From the NCBI GenBank assembly GCA_937959275.1, contig CALGLU010000001.1, positions 1 through 64,000 on the forward strand: DNA of 64,000 nucleotides, given 5' to 3'. The stretch is from an uncultured Saprospiraceae bacterium. GTDB taxonomy: Bacteria > Bacteroidota > Bacteroidia > Chitinophagales > Saprospiraceae. Both the position numbers and the translations under genes were made by a program. Positions 8,112 through 17,500 of this stretch are shown piece by piece. How positions within the stretch are numbered: the stretch's first letter is position 1; each line of letters opens with the position of its first letter. The notes under the pieces are model-generated. The model did no database searches and was not told where the DNA came from. It worked only from the letters and a program-made list of their open reading frames with translations.

Positions 8112-9049
8112 TGGATTGGAAAAAAGAGATCAAAGACGCATACAATCGGATAGAGCCGCATGTGCATCAAACACCGGTTTTAACCTCGAGTTATATTAAT
8201 TCCTTGACAGGTGCTGAAGTGTTTTTTAAATGTGAGAACTTTCAAAAAGGAGGATCGTATAAAATCAGGGGAGCCTTGAATGCCACCCTCATGTTGTCGG
8301 AAGCAGAAAGAGCTAAAGGGATTGCAACACATTCTTCTGGAAATTTTGCTCAGGCTGTATCCATATCAGCTAACATCACAGGGACAGAAGCTCACATTGT
8401 CATGCCTGAAAATGCGCCTGTTATTAAAAAACAAGCCACTCAAGATTATGGTTCTCAGGTTTACTTTTGTGAATCCACGCTAACTGCAAGAGAAGAAACA
8501 CTTCATCAGGTTGTTGCTGACACGGGTGCTTCTCGATTACATCCGTCGAATGATATCCCAGTCATCATCGGACAAGGAACCTGTGCATATGAGTTGATCG
8601 AGCAGGTAGCTGACTTAGATTACATCATAGCACCAATCGGAGGAGGAGGAGTTGGTGCAGGGACAATCCTAACCACGACTTCTTATGCGGCTTCGATTCA
8701 GGTCGTGGGAGCCGAACCAGCCAACGCCGATGATGCGTATAGATCATTGGAGGCTGGAGAGATCCAAGCGTCACTCGCGCCAAATACAATCGCTGATGGC
8801 CTCCGCACCCAATTAGGTGACAATAATTTTCCAATCATTAAGGACGGCATTCATTCAATTATCCTCGTCACAGAAGAAGAGATTATTGCAGCCATGAAGC
8901 TTGTTTGGAATCGAATGAAAATTATAATCGAACCATCAAGTGCGACAACCCTTGCAGTCGTCCTCAAATCGAAAGATATGTTTAAACAAAAAAGGGTAGG
9001 GTTGATCATTACCGGTGGCAATGTAGATTTGACTAAATTACCATTCTAA
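8111..9049 (+). CDS. PLP-dependent serine/threonine dehydratase-like enzyme
   Basis: A 312-residue fold-type II PLP enzyme of the threonine dehydratase / serine racemase / hydroxyaspartate dehydratase group. The PLP lysine is Lys51 in the SYKIRGA motif. The phosphate-binding loop is GGGGVGAG, and the substrate loop SSGNFAQA has Phe where most relatives have His. It has no regulatory ACT domain. It overlaps the short asparaginase gene by 1 bp and is followed 11 bp later by RidA, which hydrolyses the enamine/imine products such dehydratases release. The exact substrate (Thr, Ser or 3-hydroxyaspartate) is not determined. Confidence 0.88.
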   Translation: MDWKKEIKDAYNRIEPHVHQTPVLTSSYINSLTGAEVFFKCENFQKGGSYKIRGALNATLMLSEAERAKGIATHSSGNFAQAVSISANITGTEAHIVMPENAPVIKKQATQDYGSQVYFCESTLTAREETLHQVVADTGASRLHPSNDIPVIIGQGTCAYELIEQVADLDYIIAPIGGGGVGAGTILTTTSYAASIQVVGAEPANADDAYRSLEAGEIQASLAPNTIADGLRTQLGDNNFPIIKDGIHSIILVTEEEIIAAMKLVWNRMKIIIEPSSATTLAVVLKSKDMFKQKRVGLIITGGNVDLTKLPF

Positions 9050-9060
9050 AATCTAAAATT

Positions 9061-9414
9061 ATGAGTTCACCTGCAGGTCATTATTCAGCAAGTGTAGTTA
9101 GTGGTTCGCTTGTGTTTACGTCTGGCGTGTTACCAATTGTAAATAGGGAGACGAAAGAAACGCCCAAAACCATTGAGGAGCAAGTCCAATTAGTCTTGTC
9201 AACGATTGAGAAAATCATAGGTGAGCATGGACTGAGTAGAACAGATATTATTAAGACAACAGCCTATATTTCAAATGGGGATAATTGGGGGACAGTCAAT
9301 CAGGAATATGCTAAGTTTTTTGGTGAACATAAGCCAGCAAGGTCTATTATACCTGTCTCAGAATTGCATTTTGGTGCTCTGATTGAGGTGGAAGCAATTG
9401 CTCAACTACCATAA
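9061..9414 (+). CDS. ridA: RidA-family imine/enamine deaminase
   Basis: A 117-residue Rid (YjgF/UK114) protein. The essential arginine of the active RidA subfamily is present (Arg94 in KPARSIIPV), as is the Glu of IEVEAIA (Glu111), so it should be able to hydrolyse 2-aminoacrylate or 2-aminocrotonate. It is the last gene of the asparaginase-dehydratase-ridA operon. The pairing with the preceding dehydratase directly explains its role: it clears the reactive intermediate made by that enzyme. Confidence 0.9.
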   Translation: MSSPAGHYSASVVSGSLVFTSGVLPIVNRETKETPKTIEEQVQLVLSTIEKIIGEHGLSRTDIIKTTAYISNGDNWGTVNQEYAKFFGEHKPARSIIPVSELHFGALIEVEAIAQLP

Positions 9415-9452
9415 TTACAAGCATATCTATTTTAATTCAGCTTAATAATATG

Positions 9453-9460
9453 TACTTTTG
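9453..9460 (+). promoter_or_regulatory. possible -7 promoter element (TACTTTTG)
   Basis: TACTTTTG fits the Bacteroidota -7 consensus TAnnTTTG and lies in the only gap (9415-9568) upstream of the DUF4956 operon. The -33 region is a T-rich stretch near 9430 without a clean TTTG. The leader would be about 100 nt. Confidence 0.35.
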
Positions 9461-9568
9461 AGGCTGTTTTGAGAGTTTTTACGCATATGCATGCCTAAAC
9501 CCTTTAATTTTGCCGACTATTTAACATTTTTTGGTTAGACATTTGTTCTATACCAATGTATACATTCT

Positions 9569-10309
9569 ATGATAGATCTAAATATTCTTGCGGAAAGTCC
9601 AAATAACCCAGCATTTTACAGTGTATTGTTCACTGTACTATTTGCTTTTTTTCTGTCAAGTATAATTGCATTAACCTATGATTTAACAACGAGGACGACA
9701 TATCGTAGAGCACATTTTCTACAATCTTTATCGTTAATATCAATGGTAGCCGCGATGGTTATGCAAGCGATTGGTGATAGTGTTGCGAGAGGATTAGGTA
9801 TGATGGGAGCTTTAGCGATTATCCGATTTAGAACGAATCTGAATGATCCTCGGAATATGACCTTTATGTTTTCCTCGCTAGCTGTTGGGATTGCATGTGG
9901 AGCTTTTAGTTTTTCGATTGCGTTGACAGGAACACTCATTTTTTGTTTAGCAGCATTCGTACTTAAATGGTCGCCTTTAAGTGGGTCGAACGAATTAATT
10001 GGGGTATTGAGATTGCAATTTCCAGTTCATGCCGAATTAAGAAAGACAATTGAGTCAATCTTAAGGAAATATTGTAAAGATTTTGATTTGCAAGAAATGA
10101 GATTTTTACCACAGAAAACGGTGGAGACAATTAATGATGAGGGCGAGTTGGTCGCCGTTAATATTTCTAGAGAAGAAATGATCGAATTAAATTATTTAAT
10201 ACGTCTTAGACAAGATGCTTCTATTACAGAATTCACTAAAGAGACAAGAACGATAGAAGGTTTGTATGATGTGCGAGTAAAATTTGAGAAAGCGCCTAGG
10301 TCGCTTTAA
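9569..10309 (+). CDS. DUF4956 membrane protein
   Basis: A 246-residue inner-membrane protein of the DUF4956 family. Three to four membrane segments (about residues 17-40, 48-68, 100-120 and 120-138) surround the family's conserved GMMGALAIIRFRTNLNDPRN motif. A cytosolic domain of about 100 residues follows. DUF4956 genes commonly neighbour VTC-like polyphosphate polymerases and CotH-type kinases; none is here. Instead it heads a three-gene unit with a membrane-fusion and a TolC-like protein. The biochemical role is unknown; export or assembly of an envelope component is an inference from the neighbours. Confidence 0.85.
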   Translation: MIDLNILAESPNNPAFYSVLFTVLFAFFLSSIIALTYDLTTRTTYRRAHFLQSLSLISMVAAMVMQAIGDSVARGLGMMGALAIIRFRTNLNDPRNMTFMFSSLAVGIACGAFSFSIALTGTLIFCLAAFVLKWSPLSGSNELIGVLRLQFPVHAELRKTIESILRKYCKDFDLQEMRFLPQKTVETINDEGELVAVNISREEMIELNYLIRLRQDASITEFTKETRTIEGLYDVRVKFEKAPRSL

Positions 10310-10318
10310 ATAGTCAAT

Positions 10319-11371
10319 ATGGCAAGATTTAATACTTTTTATCTAGTTGTTTTTGGTGTGGGTGTTGTCCTATGGTATATGACAACTGTATTCCAACACG
10401 AAGTAACTTCCTTTTATGGCATCGCACAGACCAAAGAAACAGAGGTTAGTCGCAACTATGAATTATATATTGATGAGATTTATGTAGCACCTGGGGAAAA
10501 TGTAAAGAAGGGGCAGAAACTTTTTGACATCTCTCGTGTCAGATCAGAAGAGAAGCTTGTTGGAGAAGATTTTAGAATTGCTCGATTAAGAGCAGAAGAG
10601 CTGTCTTGGTCGCAAACAAAGAATAATGACATTAGAGCAATTGAATCAGAGCGAGAGATAAGAATTAATGACTTAAATAATAGAATCCTTGAATTAACAA
10701 ATGAGTTATCAAGGAAAAAGAGTCTTCTTGAAGGATTGAGTTCAATTACTGTTGGTAGCTCAGATTTTAAACCCTTGGAAAATAGAATATCCGCCTTAAA
10801 AGAAGAAAAGCGATTGGTGATGAAATCATATGATGATCGTATAGCGGCGGTAAGTAGTGAACTTGACTCTAATAAAAATCCGTACACGTCTCAGATCGCT
10901 GGACTTAAAGCAGAGAAACGTTTTTATGACAATACAAAGGTCATTACTGAAGAAATACTGGCACCACTTGATGGAACAATTGGGGCACTCAATTGTAAAG
11001 TGGGTGAAAATGCACAATCGTTTAAAGCACTACTTACCATTTACGAACCTAATCCGAATTTGATTATTGGATATGTCCAAGAGGATTTAAAAATTAAGAT
11101 TACTGAACAGGATTCCTTTTATATATACTCTCAAGATAGATCAACCTCGTATGTAGGTAGTGTAGTCCGTCAAGGTTCACGAGTTGTTGCTATTCCAGGT
11201 CGTTTCAATAAAGTGCCGGAGACAGTTATTTATGGGACCGAAATCAATATTGAAATTCCATCCGACAATGTCTTTATGCAAGGGCAAAAGGTCATTTTAG
11301 AATTAAGATCAAAATCAGAAATTAATGAATCCTCTACAGATACAGAGCAAGCTTCTAAGTTGTCGTATTAG
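10319..11371 (+). CDS. HlyD-family membrane fusion (periplasmic adaptor) protein
   Basis: A 350-residue adaptor with one N-terminal membrane anchor (residues 7-23), a split lipoyl/barrel-sandwich half (IYVAPGENVKKGQKLFDI), a long coiled-coil hairpin from about 70 to 205, and the second lipoyl half (EEILAPLDGTIGALNCKVGENAQ) followed by a beta-barrel-like domain. This is the architecture of adaptors that link an inner-membrane pump to a TolC channel. It begins 9 bp after the DUF4956 stop, and its 3' end overlaps the TolC-like gene by 47 bp. No ABC, RND or MFS pump is in the operon, so DUF4956 occupies the pump position. Confidence 0.87.
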   Translation: MARFNTFYLVVFGVGVVLWYMTTVFQHEVTSFYGIAQTKETEVSRNYELYIDEIYVAPGENVKKGQKLFDISRVRSEEKLVGEDFRIARLRAEELSWSQTKNNDIRAIESEREIRINDLNNRILELTNELSRKKSLLEGLSSITVGSSDFKPLENRISALKEEKRLVMKSYDDRIAAVSSELDSNKNPYTSQIAGLKAEKRFYDNTKVITEEILAPLDGTIGALNCKVGENAQSFKALLTIYEPNPNLIIGYVQEDLKIKITEQDSFYIYSQDRSTSYVGSVVRQGSRVVAIPGRFNKVPETVIYGTEINIEIPSDNVFMQGQKVILELRSKSEINESSTDTEQASKLSY

Positions 11372-12599
11372 AGAGATCGCTCTTTGTTGTAGTTTGATTT
11401 TCCTTTGTGTATTCAAGTTGAATGCACAAGAAGTCGTCAATACTTCAAGGTTTTTATCAGGTGTTTTTGATCAAATAACGGGTAATACTCAAGCTACAAT
11501 ACCAGTTTCCCATTCAGATGAGTCTTCTATACATTCATTTAAACCAGCGTATATCAAAGACGCAGAATTTCGAACGGAAACAAAGGATTTTGATTTAGGT
11601 GACCAAAGCTATAGAATTCGAGTATCTCCTTCGACCAAAGCAATTCGCTCTGCTGAGGAGCAACTCTATGAGGCGTATACACAAGAACCGCGAGATGAAG
11701 GGCAAACAATATTTTATTCGAGGTTAGAATCTGCTTATGAGTTTTGGATTGATCAATTTGTGGTAAATAGTCAAGCCACGCTGTATGAAGACTGGAAGGC
11801 AGTTTTGGAAGACAAGAAAAAGGTCACAGAAAAATTATTACTTGTCGATAACTTTGATCTGTCTGACTATTTCGAAGTTGATAATGAGATAAAAGAACTA
11901 CATATAAAAATGATGAGTGCAGGCCAACGGTCGGAGTTGTATCAAAATCCATTTACTGCTTCCGAAGTTTCTTATGAATTTGATGACATGATAAGCATCG
12001 ACGATATAAAATCATTCGTTACGAGTTTTAATCCTGCGTCTATTGAGAATACACTAAAGGAAGAAGAATATCTATATGATCAAATCATGTTAGAAAAAGA
12101 GTTAGACTTAGAAATTGCAGAAAGTAGACAGATTCTAAAATTTGCAGAAATAAGCTATAGTGGTCCCCATAATGATCCTTTCAGAGAAAAAGTAAGTTTT
12201 GGCGTTGGTTTAAGATTGCCTTGGGATGGAGACAGTCGATTGAAAATTCATGAATTGCAATACAAACTAGACAATATAAATTTCGATAAGACAATTCAAA
12301 TTAGAGAACTGTTTGTGGCTGCAAGCGAAGAAAAATATAAGTTACTTCATCAAATACGTGTTCATGAAGAATTGGTAAAACTTAGAGAAGAACAAGCAGC
12401 AAAATCAGAGGAGTTTATACAAACAATTGCTCTTACAGAAGGCTTTAATCCCTTACATGCCTTAGAGATAAAAGAACAGTCCATTAAAGCTAAACTTGAA
12501 TTAATTGACTCTTTAGAAGATATTTATAGGTCTTACATTTCGTTTTTGAAAAGGAGTGAGCTCCTCTACCATTCACCTTATCGTAATTACTTGATTTAA
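11325..12599 (+). CDS. TolC-like outer-membrane protein
   Basis: A 424-residue protein with a signal peptide (hydrophobic core then KLNAQ cleavage) and long amphipathic helices in heptads, for example residues 255-275 and 325-400. It includes a beta-strand-like region (YSGPHNDPFREKVSFGVGLRL) where TolC repeats enter the outer membrane. It is divergent from classical OEP-family proteins, and the call rests on the helix-strand-helix layout and the adaptor encoded just upstream. The start ATG lies inside the adaptor gene, giving a 47-bp overlap and probable translational coupling. Confidence 0.68.
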   Translation: MNPLQIQSKLLSCRIREIALCCSLIFLCVFKLNAQEVVNTSRFLSGVFDQITGNTQATIPVSHSDESSIHSFKPAYIKDAEFRTETKDFDLGDQSYRIRVSPSTKAIRSAEEQLYEAYTQEPRDEGQTIFYSRLESAYEFWIDQFVVNSQATLYEDWKAVLEDKKKVTEKLLLVDNFDLSDYFEVDNEIKELHIKMMSAGQRSELYQNPFTASEVSYEFDDMISIDDIKSFVTSFNPASIENTLKEEEYLYDQIMLEKELDLEIAESRQILKFAEISYSGPHNDPFREKVSFGVGLRLPWDGDSRLKIHELQYKLDNINFDKTIQIRELFVAASEEKYKLLHQIRVHEELVKLREEQAAKSEEFIQTIALTEGFNPLHALEIKEQSIKAKLELIDSLEDIYRSYISFLKRSELLYHSPYRNYLI

Positions 12600-12644
12600 T
12601 GATATGTAGGCCAAGTATGATGCTTAGCTTAAGCTTGCAAATAG

Positions 12645-12675
12645 AAAAAAACAATGCCAATTCTGACATTGTTTT
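12645..12675 (-). terminator. bidirectional hairpin terminator
   Basis: Stem AAAACAATG/CATTGTTTT with a partly paired centre lies between the convergent TolC-like gene and the S74 gene. Read on the minus strand it ends in seven T residues, so it is a good terminator for the S74 gene and a weaker one for the plus strand. Confidence 0.75.
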
Positions 12676-12733
12676 ACACATGATTTTTTAAAGATGAGAG
12701 GCTTGATTTTTAATCACAGAAGATGATCTTCTT

Positions 12734-13961
12734 TCATTTGTCATCTCTTTCTCTTTTTAGTATTTCTATCTCTGCTTTTAATTCCTTTATGGCATTAATT
12801 AGGATAAAGTCAAACGCACTCGGGTCAACGGCTAAATAGGTTTCGTTGTCAGCACCTACATATTCACTCACCATAAAGGGTGCGATTTTTTGTAGTTCTT
12901 GGGCAATGACCCCGACATATTCTTTGTCTGTGGGTAAGTTGTCTCTTCCGTTGTAATGATAAAAAACAGGATTTACAGCATCAATAGCTTTTAAGCCTAG
13001 ATCAAATGACTTGATGTCTTTTTTAAGTCTACGGTCCGAACTGTTAGACCAAGACCCACCACCAGGTTTTCCAGCAGTCCCATCAACGTGCAATAGGTAA
13101 CTCGGTGTAGTGGTGCCGATCCCTACAGAACCCGCTATTGCTTGTAAGACAATATCGTTACTACCGTCAGCCGTTAAGAAAAGATCTGCATTGAGTGCAT
13201 CAATATCGACAGCACCTCCCGTCGTACGAAATTCAATACTTTTTGATTCCGCTTCATTGGTCAAGCGCATTTTTGCACCTGTCACAGTCATACCTCCCGT
13301 TTCTTCGACATTAAGTACTTTTACATTTTGGGAATTAAATATCTCAAACTCACCAGCTTCACCACCATTTTCATCTAAATCAAACCGGATGTTGTCATTT
13401 GAAATAAAGATGAGATCTGCACTAATTTCAGAAATGGATCTGATTACACCATCGTCTACTCCAGCTCCATTATTAAAATAGTCTTCGCCATCTAAGTCTA
13501 GACCAAGGGACTGGGTTCTACCATTAACGGTTAGTTTGTGCGTTGGGTCAGCTGTGCCAATGCCTATTCGATCTGTTAAGTTTTCATAGTACAGACCGAT
13601 ACCATCAATATATATTGCCAGTATTTGCATTTCCAAGCAAGGTTATATTACCACCGAATTCGTTTAATCTGAGTGTATTCAATCCAAAGTCAAATCTTGA
13701 TTGAATCCCATCTCTATCAAGTGAGAGATATTGTCCCATAGGATCACCACACCAGATGTAACCTCCGGTTTGTTGTGATGTATTGTTATCCCCTTGATTC
13801 ACTTCTAGTCCTTGTGCCGATGACGGATTGGAGAATAATAGAAAGATAGATGCAATACACATACATTTTACTATAGCAAATAGTTGTAAGCCTGAAGTTC
13901 GATTAAAACAAAAGTTTTTGATGTTGATAAATACGCTTAACATTATTTTTTTTGTGTTCAT
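12734..13961 (-). pseudogene. S74 tail-fibre-domain surface protein, frameshifted
   Basis: Two adjacent frames together encode one protein of about 410 residues. The first (13961 to 13605) has a signal peptide ending NPSSAQG. The second (from about 13616 down to 12734) carries repeats of the phage tail-fibre / Bacteroidota 'GIGT..P...L.V.G' type and a C-terminal S74 intramolecular chaperone domain (SDRRLKKDIKSF, YVGVIAQELQKI), which normally self-cleaves after trimerisation. The second frame has no ATG near its beginning, and the amino acids NIY at the end of frame one recur as IYIDG in frame two. Adding one AT unit to the tract at 13608-13615 restores a single ORF. This could be true loss, slippage-based switching, or an assembly error. 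Confidence 0.8.
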
Positions 13962-14532
13962 AATACCTAATTAGTTTTTTGGTTAATAATTTTCAGAATC
14001 AGTTATGTATAGAATAGCCTAAATCAAAATCTAGCTATTTGACTTAATTGATGGATATTCTCAACACTTGTAAAGCTCTTTGTTGACAATTTGAATTTTT
14101 GGTAGGAATTGAAATTTCTTAGGTAATTCTTGAAAACGTGTAGGGTTTATGGAGGTTTCTTAGATATCAGATAATGTCATTGCAAGAAATCAGTTCTAGT
14201 TTGTGCTACGTTATCGTCAGTTTGAACAGCTATTTGATATATGAATTAGCTCTCATTCATTTCCTAAAGAACATATAGACAAACGACATATTAAATGTCT
14301 GCTAATACATAACTGGATGACTTAAAGGGGCCCATAGAGGATATTTATTTATTCCCTATAGGGATACCTGAATCTTAACTCGTCATCTCCCCAAATTGGC
14401 AGGTTTAGGCTTGCCAATATTGATAACCGAATTTTACATTACGAAGTGACCTGGGAATGAATAGTGAATGAGAAGACTAAGGTAGAAATCTTAAAATATC
14501 ATTCCTAGAGCTCTTCAATAACCAAAATCAAT
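13962..14532. other. intergenic region, no gene seen
   Basis: 571 bp between divergent genes. It holds a CCCTATAGGG palindrome near 14354-14363 and a short TTGGCA/TGCCAA hairpin near 14396, neither with a clear role. No ORF of credible composition and no RNA gene were recognised. Promoters for the giant T9SS protein must lie here, but no convincing box pair stands out. Confidence 0.55.
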
Positions 14533-17500
14533 ATGTATACGTTAAAGTTGTACACACAGTTTTTAGTTTTTACATCTATTTGTTTATTGAGTTTCTCCAC
14601 TTCCATGGCTGGACAAAATTGCGGGGCATTGGTTTGCAACAATTCTGTGCAAATTAGTCTCGGAGTCGAATGTGAGGTGGTCTTAGAGCCAGATATGGTT
14701 TTAGAAGCACCGAATGGTACTTATGAATATGAGATCTCAATTTATGATACCGATGGCGAATTTATTGGTAATGCTGTCACTGGAGATCAGGTAAATACGA
14801 CCTTACAATACAAGGTCAAGAGTTCATGCGATGGCAATACATGCTGGGGTAACATTGATCTCGAAGCCAATGTATTACCTGTACTTGAATCTCCCTGCCA
14901 GTTTATAGCTGGCAATGAAATCAACACAACGGTGGAGTTATCATCATCCAATCCTTCTGAAACAGTCAGTCTGATTGCGTCGGATGATTGTCAAAAGGTA
15001 ATCAACTTGATGGGAATTTCTAATCTCAAGTATAACTCGGGAACACCAGGTAATCCTGTTTGGTCGCTCTCTGACATTCAAGTTGAGGTATTTAATTCTG
15101 CAGGATCGCTCATATATTCTGAGGTCTATCTGCCAGGCGCGTTTAGTGATATTGTGTTGCTGTCCACCATTGGCGCTTACACGATTGAAGTCAGTTCAAT
15201 TGTGAATCAATCTGTAGGAGATGTCACCATTCATGCATCAGTTCCTAACTGTAATGTTGGCTGTGTGAGTTGGTGTGGAGGTAGTTATCCAGAAATATTT
15301 TTAACTCCTGAACAAGCAGTTGAGATCATTGATAATAGCTGTGGAGCTTCTTTAGTGAGTGACATTAAAATCCAGCAGGAGAGTGTTGGCGATATGTGCG
15401 ATGATATTGGTGTGCTTCATGTGATCACCTACTCTGCAAATATCACCATGCACGGCAAAACTCAAAAAGCTATTCTCTTGACTCAAGCATATAGAGAAGA
15501 GAAAATAGATCTGAGTCCAGGTGGTATTGTGAGTATTCACTTTCCAGATCCTACGACTATAGATTGTAGTACGGATGGTATTGATCCCACTCTTGAAGAA
15601 GGCTCTCCAGAATACTTACATGCAGTGACTGGAGATGTCAAGCAGGCTTATCCGACTTATATTGATAGTCATACATTGATACCTGATACAAATATAATTG
15701 ATCGGATTATTCATATAGAAGATATTGTAGGCTACAGAGATACAATGATATCACAGCCTATTGATTTGGATGGAGATGGTGTGAATGAAGATGTGTGGGT
15801 TATCGTAACTATCGTAGATAAAGAGTTGCGAGATTCTATTGCATTTGATACGATAGTTGGACCAGGCTTCACGAATCCTCATATCCCAATTAAGCCAGGA
15901 CAGATCTTTTGTAACATTCTGACATCATACTCAGATATTGAATTTTCGGCCTGTGCTGGAGGTAAAAAGATAATCAGAAGCTGGTCGATGATTGACTGGT
16001 GTAATTCTGCTATCCAATTGAATGGTACTCAGCAAATAGAGATAACAGATCAAACAGCGCCATTGGTTGAGTCCTTGGACGATGTGATTGTATCTATAGA
16101 TCCATGGCAATGTAGTGCGACGTATAAGTTTCCAGATGTTGTATATACTGATGACTGTTCATCCAATGTCGAAGTCGAATGGAGAACCTCTGATGGAAAT
16201 GTAGCGGATGGATATGTCTATAATCTATGGCAAAATCAAGGGCCAATTCAAGTGAGAGCACTCGTAACTGACGAATGTAGTAATACAACTGAAGAGACGT
16301 TCTCCATAGTTGTTGTTGATAATATTCCTCCAGTCATGGTCTGTCAAGGTTCTATGCAAACTACACTTACTTACAGTGATTCAAATTCAAATTCGGGAAT
16401 AGCACAAATATACGCTGAGAGTTTCAACGCAGGTAGTCATGATTCTGGCTGTGGTGATGTGACATTTAAGGTCGCAAGAATGAATGGTTGTTGTGGAGAA
16501 GAATGTAGTGAAGGCGAAACGATCTGTCTAAGACGTGATAAGTTTGGGGACTGTATCGAAGAAGGTATCAAGCCTGTAGAAGATGAATATGGAGACTTTG
16601 TTAAGTTCTGTTGTCAGGATGCTGGACAGATTGTGCAGGTGATCCTAGTTGGTACAGATAAGCAAGGCAATCAGAATCAGTGTATGATTGATGTCTTTGT
16701 ATCTGATAAATCAGCACCGAGTTTAGTCTGTGAGACAGTTGAGATATCTTGTTCGGATAATCCTGATGATGTTCCATTACCACAAGTCTTAGGCGTAGCA
16801 TGTGACAGAGAATATGGTTTTGAGTTAGCGTCTGTTACAGATGAGACAGGCAACTGTGGGAATCAAAAAATTATCAAAGAATGGTTTATTGATGCTGATG
16901 GAAGTGGAGACTTAACACCAGGTGATTCATACTGTGAGCAAATCATTACGATTAGTGATTCAGAGACCTTTGATCCCTATACGATTAAATGGCCAAAACA
17001 CTTAAATGGACAAACAGAGCAAGGTTTTAATATCGAGTGTGATGATGACGAGGCAAAGATTTTTCTAAACCATCCTGTCTATATGGGAGACGCGCTTGAT
17101 TGTGTTCCAGACTTTGATGTAGACGAGTTAAAGCCAGTATGGTGTGGTTCTGATTGTGGACTAGTTGGTTATAGTCTTGACCAGGAAACCATTAGTAGTT
17201 CTGACGCTTGTTTGACAATCATCAATCGATGGTCTGTTGTCGACTGGTGTACGTATAATCCTAACAACGATAGTAGTGATGGCGATGAGTCAAACAACAC
17301 AGATATATTGACGGCAATGGAAGACTGGGCACAAGGTGTTTGTACAACTTGTCCAGAAAGTGCCATCTATCATGATCCTGTCTATTTTAGTTATACTCAA
17401 GTAAGGATTGATGGCTTTTACACCTTTAATCAAATTGTGAAAATAATAGATGAGACTCAACCAGAAATTCTAGTCGATGCGACTGTTGAAATTAATACGA

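Noticed and set aside
14340-14420. Regulatory RNA element from the CCCTATAGGG palindrome and TTGGCA hairpin
   Set aside because: Stems are too short and unsupported by any conserved sequence.
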